The notes: a model not told the origin generated them from the letters alone. 64,000 nt of DNA from Flavobacterium sp. N1736 (GCF_025947065.1 NZ_CP109994.1:2046001-2110000); one strand, 5' to 3'. Positions 19,901 to 28,583 are shown, numbered from the stretch's first letter. Made by a program: numbers and translations.

Positions 19901-20126
19901 TGTTAAAAATAGTAAGACCATTTGCTAATGCATTTCCTGAAACTGTAAAAGCATTACGCTCTGCAGTTGTTAACTGAGGCAGTCTAAGCCCTCCTTTATT
20001 ACCCAACTCTAACACAGAGAATGCCTCAGGAGCTTTTTTACCCCCAATGGTGACCTGTGCGCTTGTATTTACTGAAAATAACATGGCCACAAACAAAAGC
20101 CATATATAAAATAGATTTTTTTTCAT
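16950..20126 (-). CDS. Multi-domain Ig-like surface protein with FISUMP C-terminal domain
   Basis: This encodes 1,058 residues. The signal peptide ends NTSAQ. Residues about 25-95 resemble the N-terminal module of the next two upstream proteins (VTIGGKKAPEAFSVLELGNKGGLRLPQLT, NGLTIFNKT, VEYWNGGRWVSL). About six to eight Ig-like/PKD-like domains follow, each with paired Cys (LCSGGAVYL, CNGTTDLTI, TYTWYKG). The C-terminal 180 residues are a Fibrobacter-type major paralogous (FISUMP) domain: WKNFLCHNLGAD, GNYYQYGLKEP, DPCPTGFRVPTVNEWKGVL, SVRCIAE. It is a secreted or surface-exposed protein; adhesion is plausible but not shown. It is preceded by a 65-bp gap after the short protein at 20192, suggesting an operon. 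Confidence 0.85.
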   Translation of the reverse strand: MKKNLFYIWLLFVAMLFSVNTSAQVTIGGKKAPEAFSVLELGNKGGLRLPQLTTAERNAFTVSGNALANGLTIFNKTVNCVEYWNGGRWVSLCEGTSQITISPAACLTVATDGTGCAQEFSITDPDCPNGPFMFTIVAGGEYASLYNVDTKNGKFNVGFSENASVNARSVLVRVSSSCNNSFKDFLFSQNGVECTSMTYAVPVVSPSSSDLSLCSGGAVYLSVPANTANLDKLIWTRNGIEVSRGTSFFVATQKGKYNVSMGAVGCNTNIANERNVKESSTAAPAGISILSSNNGVICGTNAVKLTALGNNANVVWFHNGVQDSKTGAVITLNAAGDVGTWFAAIKEGNCFSQASNYIVVSKSAVTGQVSLNANDALVNGQPLNSFTAFCKGGSLDLSVANKQNGVTYTWYNGAEAISSNPFAIPASQTTILLSLVATDNTGAVCPAEINSTEKQIVTTGAPAQPDITGNNVLCNGTTDLTIVPQVAGTYTYTWYKGAVKMAATTPTITVNTPGEVYYATITNATGCSSTMATKVISPTVSNLPVLSWISKPATATFGANVTLQTAIEFGPAVSYTWSATNGAAIIGSGASVTIQLPASGTDGLTVEVKVTAVNACGKSIELIAAVVLNNACPTPVLTAQSELVQTITSGAGAPVSVSVSGGVSPTYQWYSNTTASTSGGAMISGATTASYSYKPAGPGISYVYCIVTNGCVGSYTAASPVFTITTQVSPDTIPPGSGTLNGRTCFDIAESNDNATCGTLVSRTSNKANFALSTVNTQVYTFTPYGAVSKVRFMYVESLTGNIVQSMTASGKEDALNVSGAVTTTLIYKSTLSSGGAAGTGAAYGKTDASALSVTIYAVYNNKADGSGTDVQVKLKASIKDCSCCGAMISPTVWKNFLCHNLGADVSLDPFVGALGILGNYYQYGLKEPRANIFDYLAPVGSIDSTWGANGIKTSTDPCPTGFRVPTVNEWKGVLDNNSSSRVGSGSASTYDKGVKIGSLFLPLVGYISYLGSRAYVGVEGRYLAANGQVLVVGDIQYGMGIYGTDARSGSSVRCIAE

Positions 20127-20191
20127 TATTGTATTATTAAATTGTTTTTAAATTTGCCTGATTATTGTTGACAAGATTTAATTTACAGCTC

Positions 20192-20827
20192 TTAAAGAGC
20201 CGAAATTACATGCCAGTTAAGTCCGTCAGATTGTAATGTAATTTTCAGACTTCCGCCTGTAGCCGAATAATAAGGTGCCATTAATTCGCTTTTGCTTACT
20301 GCATCAGAATATACCACAGGTACATTAAATTTTACTGTAAGTTCTTTACCTGCAGCATCTGTACCATTAAGCTGATTTATTACCAATACTCTTCCTTTAC
20401 TTGCTGTTGCAGCCGGCAGGGTAATAGTAATATCATTTGTTAGCTTAGAAGCAACAATGGTGTAATCTGCATCTTTTACCTCGTAATCAATACTGGTGGT
20501 AATAAAATCAGCTACTTGTGAACCTCCTTCATTTTCTCCGGTTGTCATTTTTACCCATTTTTTTTCACTACTCCAGTAATAAAACCCCTGGGTTACAGAA
20601 GCATTGTTAGTGATATTGTATACCAACAAACTTTCTGCAGGTGTTCCTACAATTGGAAGCTGACTTGCAACTTCTACCAAAGCAACTCTTGGAATCAGAA
20701 GGCCTCTTTTTGCAGAAGTAATATCTAACTGTGCAGAATTGTCCGGATTATTGGTTCCGATACCTGTTTGAGCATGAGATACTATTATCCCAAATCCCAT
20801 TAACACGAATGTTAATACTGTTTTCAT
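20192..20827 (-). CDS. Short exported protein with the shared GIGTxNPD N-terminal module
   Basis: This encodes 211 residues from the ATG at 20827 (an alternative ATG lies at 20839); the signal peptide ends SHAQ. The mature start GIGTNNPDNSAQLDI, then RGLLIPRVALVEV, LLVYNI and GFYYWSSEKKWVKM, matches the N-terminus of the collagen-like protein encoded upstream. The C-terminal 90 residues are beta-rich (ITITLPAA, VLVINQLNG, ending LNWHVISAL) and resemble the C-terminal end of that protein (ending PLSWQTL). It therefore looks like a minimal version of it without the collagen-like insertion. Its function is not known. Confidence 0.75.
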   Translation of the reverse strand: MKTVLTFVLMGFGIIVSHAQTGIGTNNPDNSAQLDITSAKRGLLIPRVALVEVASQLPIVGTPAESLLVYNITNNASVTQGFYYWSSEKKWVKMTTGENEGGSQVADFITTSIDYEVKDADYTIVASKLTNDITITLPAATASKGRVLVINQLNGTDAAGKELTVKFNVPVVYSDAVSKSELMAPYYSATGGSLKITLQSDGLNWHVISAL

Positions 20828-20998
20828 TTTAAATCTCATTTGTCATTGAATTTAATTAATACTATTGCGTAACTTTTTAATCATTAACCTTTTTTTATTC
20901 ACGTGCAAAGATCTCTCTTATATCATTTTAACTTTGCCTTTAAAAGTTTTCAGAATTACAAAATAGGGCATTATGGAACATCTTTTTTTGGTTTTTCG

Positions 20999-21134
20999 AT
21001 TGTCGGATTTTTAGATTTTTAAATTGTAAGACTAACTAAACCGTTAGATTAAATTAGATTGTTGGATTATTGGATTGTTGGATTGCAGTTTACCGGATCG
21101 CTGATTAGATTATTAAATCTTTAAATCCGACAAT
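20999..21134. repeat. Intergenic inverted repeat
   Basis: ATTGTCGGATTT (20999-21010) is repeated in inverted form as AAATCCGACAAT (21123-21134), with AGATTT/AAATCT also paired inside each arm. The 110-bp interior holds direct repeats of a GATTGTTGGATT type. It resembles the palindromic intergenic repeats seen elsewhere in this window. Confidence 0.6.
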
Positions 21135-21182
21135 TGAATAATCTGAAAATCTTTTATACAGGCTGTGAATGATATAAATGAA

Positions 21183-21209
21183 AAAAGAGGAAGCGATGCT
21201 TCCTCTTTT
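21183..21209 (-). terminator. Terminator of the collagen-like gene
   Basis: Arms AAAAGAGGAAGC and GCTTCCTCTTTT surround a 3-base loop, followed on the minus strand by T residues, 29 bp after the stop codon. Confidence 0.8.
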
Positions 21210-21237
21210 AACTTAGTTAAAAAATAATCTTTGTTAA

Positions 21238-24200
21238 TTAAAGCGTCTGCCAGCTTAATGGGGAAACAGATTCTAACAATAGTTTAACCGTATTGGTCTC
21301 ACCAAGTGTCATTTGAGTTTCTTTTCCATTAATTAATCCACCGTCAGTTTTAATCTTAACAATTGCGTTGCTATTATCGTCAGTACGTTTAAAAGTAAAA
21401 ACTTTTCCTACTAAAGAGGCATCTGGTGCAGACGGTAATTTAAGATCTAAAATTCCTGATTTACCAGTTGCATTCATAATTGTTATATCTTTTGCAAGAT
21501 CTACATCTCCTCCGGTTGTAACATTAACAATTTTTAAAGCTCCTGTTTCAGCTGCTGTTGGAGTTACCCAAACTGCTTTACCATTTGCATCTGTTGTTAA
21601 TACTTGTCCGTTTGTACCTCCGTTAACTCTAATTACAGCATCAGAAAACAATATATCTTTACCGTTTGTTACAGAAACAATTCCTTCTGCGGTTAAACTT
21701 CCTTTGCTTGCAGGTCCGTTAATAGGTTTCCAGTTTGCAGGGTCTTTAGGATCTGTTTCAGGTACTAATACGTATATAATTCCTGTTGTATCGTCAATAA
21801 CCATTGCAGTTCCGGCAGGAATACTTACTCCACTTGCACCAGGTGCTCCAGGAATACCCAGTAAACCATCTTTTCCGTCTTTACCGTTAACAGAAACCCA
21901 GCTTGCAGGATCTAATGGATCTGCTCCAGGTGTTAAAATATAAACCGTATCGGTTGCATTGTCAATATAAATAGTACTGTCCTTACCAATTCCAGAGGCT
22001 CCGGCTGTTCCAGGGGCTCCGGTTCCGCCAATCATTCCGTCTTTTCCGTTATTTCCGGCTGCGCCGTCTTTTCCGTTGATAGAAACCCAGCTTGCAGGAT
22101 CTAATGGATCTGCTCCGGGAGTCAATATATAAACATTACCTGTAGCGTTGTCTACATAAATCGTACTGTCTTTGTTGATTCCTGAGGCTCCAGCTGTTCC
22201 AGGAGCTCCGGTTCCGCCGGTCATACCGTCTTTACCATTGTTTCCTGTTGGTCCGTTTAATGGAACCCATTGAGAAGCATCTTTTGGATCTTTTACATAA
22301 ACAATTCCTGTAGTCTGGTCAATGTACATTTCGATAGTACCGTCTAAACCTGCTGCACCCGGTAAACCTTTACCGCCTGCAATTCCGTTTTTACCGTCCA
22401 ATCCGTCTTTTCCGTTGATCGCAACCCAGCTTTCCGGCTTGGCAGGATCTGCTCCAGGTGTTAAGATATAAACCGTATCGGTTGCATTGTCAATATAAAT
22501 AGTACTGTCCTTGCCGATTCCAGAGGCTCCGGCTGTTCCAGGGGCTCCGGTTCCGCCAATCATTCCGTCTTTTCCGTTATTTCCGGCTGCACCGTCTTTT
22601 CCGTTGATAGAAACCCAGCTTGCAGGATCTAATGGATCTGCTCCGGGAGTCAATATATAAACATTACCTGTAGCGTTGTCTACATAAATTGTACTGTCTT
22701 TGTTGATTCCTGAGGCTCCAGCTGTTCCAGGAGCTCCGGTTCCGCCGGTCATACCGTCTTTACCATTGTTTCCTGTTGGTCCGTTTAATGGAACCCATTG
22801 AGAAGCATCTTTTGGATCTTTTACATAAACAATTCCTGTAGTCTGGTCAATGTACATTTCGATAGTACCGTCTAAACCTGCTGCACCCGGTAAACCTTTA
22901 CCGCCTGCAATTCCGTTTTTACCGTCCAATCCGTCTTTTCCGTTGATCGCAACCCAGCTTTCCGGCTTGGCAGGATCTGCTCCAGGTGTTAAAATATAAA
23001 CCGTATCGGTTGCATTGTCAATATAAATAGTACTGTCCTTACCGATTCCAGAGGCTCCGGCTGTTCCAGGGGCTCCGGTTCCGCCAATCATTCCGTCTTT
23101 TCCGTTATTTCCGGCTGCACCGTCTTTTCCGTTGATAGAAACCCAGCTTGCAGGATCTAATGGATCTGCTCCGGGAGTCAATATATAAACATTACCTGTA
23201 GCGTTGTCTACATAAATTGTACTGTCTTTGTTGATTCCTGAGGCTCCAGCTGTTCCAGGAGCTCCGGTTCCGCCGGTCATACCGTCTTTACCATTGTTTC
23301 CTGTTGGTCCGTTTAATGGAACCCATTGAGAAGCATCTTTTGGATCTTTTACATAAACAATTCCTGTAGTCTGGTCAATGTACATTTCGATAGTACCGTC
23401 TAAACCTGCTGCACCCGGTAAACCTTTACCGCCTGCAATTCCGTTTTTACCGTCCAATCCGTCTTTTCCGTTGATCGCAACCCAGCTTTCCGGCTTGGCA
23501 GGATCTGCTCCAGGTGTTAAAATATAAACCGTATCGGTTGCATTGTCAATATAAATAGTACTGTCCTTACCGATTCCAGAGGCTCCGGCTGTCCCAGGGG
23601 CTCCGGTTCCGCCAATCATTCCGTCTTTTCCGTTATTTCCGGCTGCACCGTCTTTTCCGTTGATAGAAACCCAGCTTGCAGGATCTAATGGATCTGCTCC
23701 GGGAGTCAATATATAAACATTACCTGTAGCGTTGTCTACATAAATAGTACTGTCTTTGTTGATTCCTGAGGCTCCAGCTGTTCCAGGAGCTCCGGTTCCG
23801 CCGGTCATACCGTCTTTACCATTGTTTCCTGTTGGTCCGTTTAATGGAACCCATTGAGAAGCATCTTTTGGATCTTTTACATAAACAATTCCTGTAGTCT
23901 GGTCAATGTACATTTCGATAGTACCGTCTAAACCTGCTGCACCCGGTAAACCTTTACCGCCTGCAATTCCGTTTTTACCGTCCAATCCGTCTTTTCCGTT
24001 GATCGCAACCCAGCTTTCCGGCTTGGCAGGATCTGCTCCAGGTGTTAAAATATAAACCGTATCGGTTGCATTGTCAATATAAATAGTACTGTCCTTGCCG
24101 ATTCCAGAGGCTCCGGCTGTCCCAGGGGCTCCGGTTCCGCCAATCATTCCGTCTTTTCCGTTATTTCCGGCTGCACCGTCTTTTCCGTTGATAGAAACCC

Positions 24201-25200
24201 AGCTTGCAGGATCTAATGGATCTGCTCCGGGAGTCAATATATAAACATTACCTGTAGCGTTGTCTACATAAATAGTACTGTCTTTGTTGATTCCTGAGGC
24301 TCCAGCTGTTCCAGGAGCTCCGGTTCCGCCGGTCATACCGTCTTTACCATTGTTTCCTGTTGGTCCGTTTAATGGAACCCATTGAGAAGCATCTTTTGGA
24401 TCTTTTACATAAACAATTCCTGTAGTCTGGTCAATGTACATTTCGATAGTACCGTCTAAACCTGCTGCACCCGGTAAACCTTTACCGCCTGCAATTCCGT
24501 TTTTACCGTCCAATCCGTCTTTTCCGTTGATCGCAACCCAGCTTTCCGGCTTGGCAGGATCTGCTCCAGGTGTTAAAATATAAACCGTATCGGTTGCATT
24601 GTCAATATAAATAGTACTGTCCTTGCCAATTCCAGAGGCTCCGGCTGTTCCAGGGGCTCCGGTTCCGCCAATCATTCCGTCTTTTCCGTTATTTCCGGCT
24701 GCACCGTCTTTTCCGTTGATAGAAGTCCATGTACCATCTGTATTTTGTACATAAACAGTACTTGTAGTGGTATCCGTATAAAGATTTACACCTTCTCCCG
24801 GATATCCAAGTTCTCCTCTTTTACCAGGAGCTCCAGCTGCTGCTACAGTACTGGATAAAGCGGCTAAATCTGAAGTAGTAACTATTTTATTCCATCTTTT
24901 ATTCTGAGAAGTCCAATAGTAATATCCTGGAGTAACACCATCAACACCTGTAGAAGTGTTTGTATTATAAACTAACAAGCTATTAGAAGAGAAAGGGATG
25001 TCTTTATCTGTATCTAAATTTATAACTGTTTCAATGTCTTTAATATCAGTTAAAGCAACTCTGGGTACTAAAAGACCTCTATGTCCAGACTTAATGTCTA
25101 ATTGTGCGGCTGCATCCGGATTAAGAGTACCTATACCCACCTGAGAGTAAGCCGAGTAACATCCTAAAACAAATACTAAAGGGAGTAATCTATTCTTCAT
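21238..25200 (-). CDS. Collagen-like surface protein with homogenised internal repeats
   Basis: This encodes 1,320 residues. The signal peptide ends AYSQ. The N-terminal module (residues about 20-110) has GIGTLNPDAAAQLDI, RGLLVPRVALTDI, LLVYNT and GYYYWTSQNKRW. The body has about 18 modules of roughly 55-62 residues. Each consists of six to nine Gly-X-Y triplets (for example GKDGAAGNNGKDGMIGGTG) plus a beta-type linker of the form YIDNATDTVYILTPGADP...SWVAIN. Modules come in three kinds (A, B, C); the ABC triplet is present five times almost perfectly. The C-terminal 130 residues are beta-rich and may form a trimerisation head. Collagen-like triple helices are known in bacterial surface fibres; the trimeric state here is inferred. 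Monocistronic transcription is likely, with its own terminator downstream. Confidence 0.9.
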   Translation of the reverse strand: MKNRLLPLVFVLGCYSAYSQVGIGTLNPDAAAQLDIKSGHRGLLVPRVALTDIKDIETVINLDTDKDIPFSSNSLLVYNTNTSTGVDGVTPGYYYWTSQNKRWNKIVTTSDLAALSSTVAAAGAPGKRGELGYPGEGVNLYTDTTTSTVYVQNTDGTWTSINGKDGAAGNNGKDGMIGGTGAPGTAGASGIGKDSTIYIDNATDTVYILTPGADPAKPESWVAINGKDGLDGKNGIAGGKGLPGAAGLDGTIEMYIDQTTGIVYVKDPKDASQWVPLNGPTGNNGKDGMTGGTGAPGTAGASGINKDSTIYVDNATGNVYILTPGADPLDPASWVSINGKDGAAGNNGKDGMIGGTGAPGTAGASGIGKDSTIYIDNATDTVYILTPGADPAKPESWVAINGKDGLDGKNGIAGGKGLPGAAGLDGTIEMYIDQTTGIVYVKDPKDASQWVPLNGPTGNNGKDGMTGGTGAPGTAGASGINKDSTIYVDNATGNVYILTPGADPLDPASWVSINGKDGAAGNNGKDGMIGGTGAPGTAGASGIGKDSTIYIDNATDTVYILTPGADPAKPESWVAINGKDGLDGKNGIAGGKGLPGAAGLDGTIEMYIDQTTGIVYVKDPKDASQWVPLNGPTGNNGKDGMTGGTGAPGTAGASGINKDSTIYVDNATGNVYILTPGADPLDPASWVSINGKDGAAGNNGKDGMIGGTGAPGTAGASGIGKDSTIYIDNATDTVYILTPGADPAKPESWVAINGKDGLDGKNGIAGGKGLPGAAGLDGTIEMYIDQTTGIVYVKDPKDASQWVPLNGPTGNNGKDGMTGGTGAPGTAGASGINKDSTIYVDNATGNVYILTPGADPLDPASWVSINGKDGAAGNNGKDGMIGGTGAPGTAGASGIGKDSTIYIDNATDTVYILTPGADPAKPESWVAINGKDGLDGKNGIAGGKGLPGAAGLDGTIEMYIDQTTGIVYVKDPKDASQWVPLNGPTGNNGKDGMTGGTGAPGTAGASGINKDSTIYVDNATGNVYILTPGADPLDPASWVSINGKDGAAGNNGKDGMIGGTGAPGTAGASGIGKDSTIYIDNATDTVYILTPGADPLDPASWVSVNGKDGKDGLLGIPGAPGASGVSIPAGTAMVIDDTTGIIYVLVPETDPKDPANWKPINGPASKGSLTAEGIVSVTNGKDILFSDAVIRVNGGTNGQVLTTDANGKAVWVTPTAAETGALKIVNVTTGGDVDLAKDITIMNATGKSGILDLKLPSAPDASLVGKVFTFKRTDDNSNAIVKIKTDGGLINGKETQMTLGETNTVKLLLESVSPLSWQTL
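22081..24720 (-). repeat. Five near-identical 528-bp units in the collagen-like gene
   Basis: The boundary AGAAACCCAGCTTGCAGG recurs at 22081, 22609, 23137, 23665 and 24193, exactly 528 bp (176 codons) apart. Units differ only at scattered silent positions, for example ccttaccga versus ccttgccga and ctgttcc versus ctgtccc. Such identity over 2.6 kb signals very recent expansion or ongoing gene conversion. Confidence 0.95.
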
Positions 25201-26107
25201 AAGATTTATTCTTTATTGTTATTATTTTTTATTTATCCAATAATTCAAACATTGGAATTTGAAAGTGCAAAGGTCCAGCCAATTACGAGAGACTTTTACC
25301 TGTAGAAGTTTTTAGATCTATAGAATAAGACATTTTTAATTTGGTATACGAAATGCTATTTTTAAAAGGAAGGAATAATTATATTGAACAGTAAGCTTTA
25401 TTGATTAGTAAAAAAGCCGTCACTTTACCGTATTTGAATATCTATTAAAGTATACAGATACTATAGTGAAATAAATAAAAGATGTATATATAAGGATACT
25501 GTCTTACATAAAATTTTAGCCTTTATTATAATTACTTAGGTTTTCAATAAGTCAAGCGAATAATAAATAGTATTGCTTTATTTGTTATCTTATACTATTT
25601 AAGAAGTAGTTATATGGCTGCTTTTTTTCTGATTAATCAATTTTATCTTTTCCAAATGAAGACAATAAAAATTTTAGTGAAAGTTTCCCGGATTATTTAG
25701 TCTTTAGAAAGCACTGATAAAATCATATAAAAAAAGAGAACCGAAGTTCTCTTTTCATAAAATTATCAAATTAATAATTTTCACTAACAACAAACTATTA
25801 AAACTATGTTGGTAACCCACTTACCGATGCAAATATCTTATATCTTTAAAATTATAATTCCCCCAAGAAGGTTTAAAAATCATAAAATAAGTTTTTTTAT
25901 CTATAATGCTTATAAAAGCCAGAAGAAGTTAATATTGACGCATCACTTGCCATAAGAATTAAACCAACTATTTGTGTTAAATAGGATCACATTCAGTATA
26001 ATATAAAACATTGCATCTTCCAGATCCTGCAAAATACAAATGTTATTATGTAACAATAAATTCTAAGAAAGAATCTAAATTTGAGATGTTTTATTAAAAA
26101 TACTGTT
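25201..26107. other. 900-bp intergenic region with an orphan terminator
   Basis: This lies between two divergent genes. It holds a strong terminator-like hairpin at 25733-25756 that belongs to neither neighbour. Otherwise it is AT-rich with no credible open frame. The 320 bp to the right of the hairpin could encode a short minus-strand transcript. Confidence 0.5.
25733..25756 (-). terminator. Orphan UUCG-type terminator
   Basis: On the minus strand AAAAGAGAAC-TTCG-GTTCTCTTTT is followed by further T residues, giving a C(UUCG)G tetraloop hairpin with a U tract. The nearest annotated minus-strand gene starts more than 500 bp downstream of it and no gene ends just upstream, so it implies an unannotated transcript from about 25760-26100. 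Confidence 0.6.
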
Positions 26108-26605
26108 ATGAAAAATTTTTTAATGCTTTTACTGTCGATTTTCTTTTTTGCATGTCAACAAAAAGAAAATAAAGATATTTCTATTAAAAATCAGAATGAT
26201 TCGATTCAAACCTCAGATTCAATTCTTACGAAGGAAAACCAGGAAGTGAGCAAAGATGAGAACAAACAAATTGGCGACACGATCGTTATGAATTTTATAA
26301 ATGAAAAAGGTCTATTTATAGCTGAAGGTTCCTTAGATTCTATTCATCCGAGGATATATGTCAAATTTAAAAATGAAGACTCAGGCGAATTAAAAGCAAA
26401 TATTATCCCAACTACAGGTAAAGGAAACATCCGTTTCAACCAAATTATTTTTCCTGATAATTCTTCAGACGGACCTTTTGGAATGGATTTGAATATTCCG
26501 CTTAAACAAAAAGGAAATTATATTTTAGTAATTGGACATTCGCAAATGGCTGATAATCCTTTTTGGGGTAAATTCAAAGTGCAGATTGAGCCTAAGAAAG
26601 AATAG
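26108..26605 (+). CDS. Small lipoprotein of unknown function
   Basis: This encodes 165 residues from the ATG at 26108. The frame opens at 26081, but only the internal ATG gives a signal peptide directly followed by the lipobox FFACQQ. A charged linker of about 45 residues precedes a beta-rich domain (about 60-160; IYVKFKNEDSGELKANIIPTTGKG and GPFGMDLNIPLKQKGNYILVIGHSQM), reminiscent of an Ig-like fold. It is probably anchored in the outer or inner membrane. No family is recognised. It ends 4 bp before the stop of the convergent hydrolase gene. Confidence 0.7.
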   Translation: MKNFLMLLLSIFFFACQQKENKDISIKNQNDSIQTSDSILTKENQEVSKDENKQIGDTIVMNFINEKGLFIAEGSLDSIHPRIYVKFKNEDSGELKANIIPTTGKGNIRFNQIIFPDNSSDGPFGMDLNIPLKQKGNYILVIGHSQMADNPFWGKFKVQIEPKKE

Positions 26606-26609
26606 TTTA

Positions 26610-27590
26610 TTAAGCCTTAAAAATTTCTACAGGTCCGCAGGATTTAAAAAACTCATACGCTCTTTTCTCTGCATAAGAATACATTGAATTACGCAACGGA
26701 AAAGCACAATGTCCTCCATACTTTGGAGTTTCAAGATAAACATAAGCGCTGTCTTTTGCTATAGCTCTGGGATAGCACCTTTCACCTAAAAAAGGATCAT
26801 CAAGAGAATTAATAATCAAAACCGGAGTAGTAATATTTTTAAGTGAAAATTCAGGAGAAACACGCTGATAATAATCATCCCGACTTGCAAAGCCATGTAA
26901 CGGTGCTGTAAAATAATGATCAACCTCATCAAAAGAAGTAATTTTATCAATCTGATCACTGTTTATAAAATCAGGAAACTGTGCAGCTTTGTGTTTCAGC
27001 TTTCTTTTAATATCAATTGTAAAATTCTTTAAATAAACTCTGTTAAAGCCTTGTTTGAGTACTTCTGCACTTGTTGCAATATGAGTTGGTACTGAAATCG
27101 AGACCGCTGCTTTTATACGCTCATCAATTTTTTTCCAGCCAAAATAATTCAAAAGCTGAACACCTCCCATTGAATATCCAATCAAATAAACATCTTCGAA
27201 TCCTTTTCGTAAAACAAACTGAACTACTTCATCAAGATCATCAACCGCACCATGATGATAAAGCCTTGGAAGACGGTTCATTTCTCCTCCGCAAGTTCGA
27301 TTATTCCATGCAAAAACTGAAAAACTTTTCTGCTGAAAATAAGCCGCACAACTATTATTATAGGTTCTGCGGGAATCTCCTTCTAAACCATGACATAAAA
27401 TAACTGCTTTTTTAGGATCATCTATAATAAAATCGATATTGATAAAATCTCCATCATTTAACTCCAGTTTTTCTCTTGTGTATCCCGGAGCGTCAAACTT
27501 TTTAAATAAAGCAGCATAAATAGTCGATATATGCCTGTTGCGGTGAATAATAGAAGGAAAATTATATTCTGATTGTTCAATTAGCGGCAT
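26610..27590 (-). CDS. Alpha/beta-fold hydrolase, YheT type
   Basis: This encodes 326 residues and has no signal peptide, so it is cytoplasmic. The N-terminus NRHISTIYAALFK and the oxyanion region CHGLEGDSRRTY fit the YheT/EMB8-like family. The nucleophile elbow is GYSMGG with S140; the likely acid is D264 or D265 (INSLDDPFLG), and the catalytic His is H294 (YGGHCAFP). Such enzymes are esterases of ill-defined substrate. A TAnnTTTG element lies 27 bp upstream. Confidence 0.88.
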   Translation of the reverse strand: MPLIEQSEYNFPSIIHRNRHISTIYAALFKKFDAPGYTREKLELNDGDFINIDFIIDDPKKAVILCHGLEGDSRRTYNNSCAAYFQQKSFSVFAWNNRTCGGEMNRLPRLYHHGAVDDLDEVVQFVLRKGFEDVYLIGYSMGGVQLLNYFGWKKIDERIKAAVSISVPTHIATSAEVLKQGFNRVYLKNFTIDIKRKLKHKAAQFPDFINSDQIDKITSFDEVDHYFTAPLHGFASRDDYYQRVSPEFSLKNITTPVLIINSLDDPFLGERCYPRAIAKDSAYVYLETPKYGGHCAFPLRNSMYSYAEKRAYEFFKSCGPVEIFKA

Positions 27591-27616
27591 GATAAAAAAG
27601 TTTGTGGTATTTAGTA

Positions 27617-27624
27617 CAAATCTA
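27617..27624 (-). promoter_or_regulatory. Candidate -7 element for the YheT-type gene
   Basis: The minus strand reads TAGATTTG, a match to TAnnTTTG, 27 bp before the ATG. No clear -33 TTG is seen. Confidence 0.35.
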
Positions 27625-27686
27625 AGAAATCAATCAACATGTAATTAAAAACTGTATTTTTATTTCATATTTATAAATCAATAAAA

Positions 27687-28583
27687 TTAATGCCACGCTA
27701 TTTTAACCGTACTTTCCGCTGGAATTATATACTCAAGCAAATCAGCTGTTTTTGCAATAGGTACGATCGTATTTTTATGAATGGAAACTTCAATTTTTAA
27801 TTTTACCTTTTCGGGAATTAAGATTTTTAAGTTGCATTCAAAAGAAGCACTTCCCAAAACATTAAAAGTGACTGTTTGTTTTGATTTTCTCATATCAACC
27901 AGCGGATAATCTGAAAATAGCAAAAACTCCTCATTTTTAATCTTATGATATTGTCTGGTCAAAACTCCAAAACCTACTCCGGCACCGTAAACCTCCTGCC
28001 CTACTTGTCCGCTTTTCTCCCATCCATTATAAAGATCTTCAAGCGGAATCCATAATTCTTTTACGATTTCGCCTGTTTTCACTTCCTCAGATATCATTTC
28101 CTCCGGAAGCATTGTTGGATAATAATACGGAAATCTGCTAATCGCATATTTTAGAAATTCAGGAATTAAAATCTTTAATGACGGCAATAAATCTATTGCT
28201 TTGGATTGTATTAAATATTCTGATAATCCTGCATATACTTCCATTTCCTCATACGCGGCGGTATAAGGCGCATCATTAAGCGGAAAAACAGAAAAGTAAT
28301 TCGGATAATTTTTTCCAAATCCGTACTGGCAATCCCAGATTTGCATATTTTTAAAAAGACAGGCAAGACATGCATAACTCAAATCCAGATATTCCTGTTT
28401 ACCGGTAATTTTATGCAATTCTAAAAGTGCTCCGGCAGAAAAAGCCGTATTATTCGCCTGATAAAGAATATCAAAACCACAGCCAACGAATTTTTTTACA
28501 GCTTTTTCAGCTTCATGTAAATATCGTTTCTCATTTGTAAGTCTAAATAACAGCAGCATTAAATGTGCATACGATCCGGGCAC
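27687..28583 (-). CDS. C-terminal part of a frameshifted alpha-helical protein
   Basis: These 298 codons overlap the upstream frame by 25 bases and continue it in the -1 frame. The ATG at 28583 has no ribosome-binding or signal context and starts in the middle of a domain. Helical repeats typical of an (alpha/alpha) toroid are present (AHLMLLLFRLTNEKRYLHEAEKA; NTAFSAGALLELHKITGKQEYL), followed by a beta-rich C-terminal domain (about 220-298). If joined to the upstream half at the A7 run, the product is one protein of about 730 residues. Its family and function are not recognised; an (alpha/alpha)-barrel enzyme acting on carbohydrates is one possibility. Confidence 0.6.
   Translation of the reverse strand: MPGSYAHLMLLLFRLTNEKRYLHEAEKAVKKFVGCGFDILYQANNTAFSAGALLELHKITGKQEYLDLSYACLACLFKNMQIWDCQYGFGKNYPNYFSVFPLNDAPYTAAYEEMEVYAGLSEYLIQSKAIDLLPSLKILIPEFLKYAISRFPYYYPTMLPEEMISEEVKTGEIVKELWIPLEDLYNGWEKSGQVGQEVYGAGVGFGVLTRQYHKIKNEEFLLFSDYPLVDMRKSKQTVTFNVLGSASFECNLKILIPEKVKLKIEVSIHKNTIVPIAKTADLLEYIIPAESTVKIAWH

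Noticed and set aside
21368..21943. 191-codon plus-strand frame
   Set aside because: Antisense to the end of the collagen-like gene; its openness follows from the Gly/Pro-rich codon pattern on the other strand.
22081..24720. Regular repeat array, checked as possible CRISPR
   Set aside because: The period is 528 bp, the units are coding throughout and there are no short repeats with unique spacers.
25900..26050. Short minus-strand stretches reading like peptides (for example GSGRCNVLYYTECDPI)
   Set aside because: No start codon other than a TTG, and stops interrupt all frames; kept only as part of the orphan-terminator finding.
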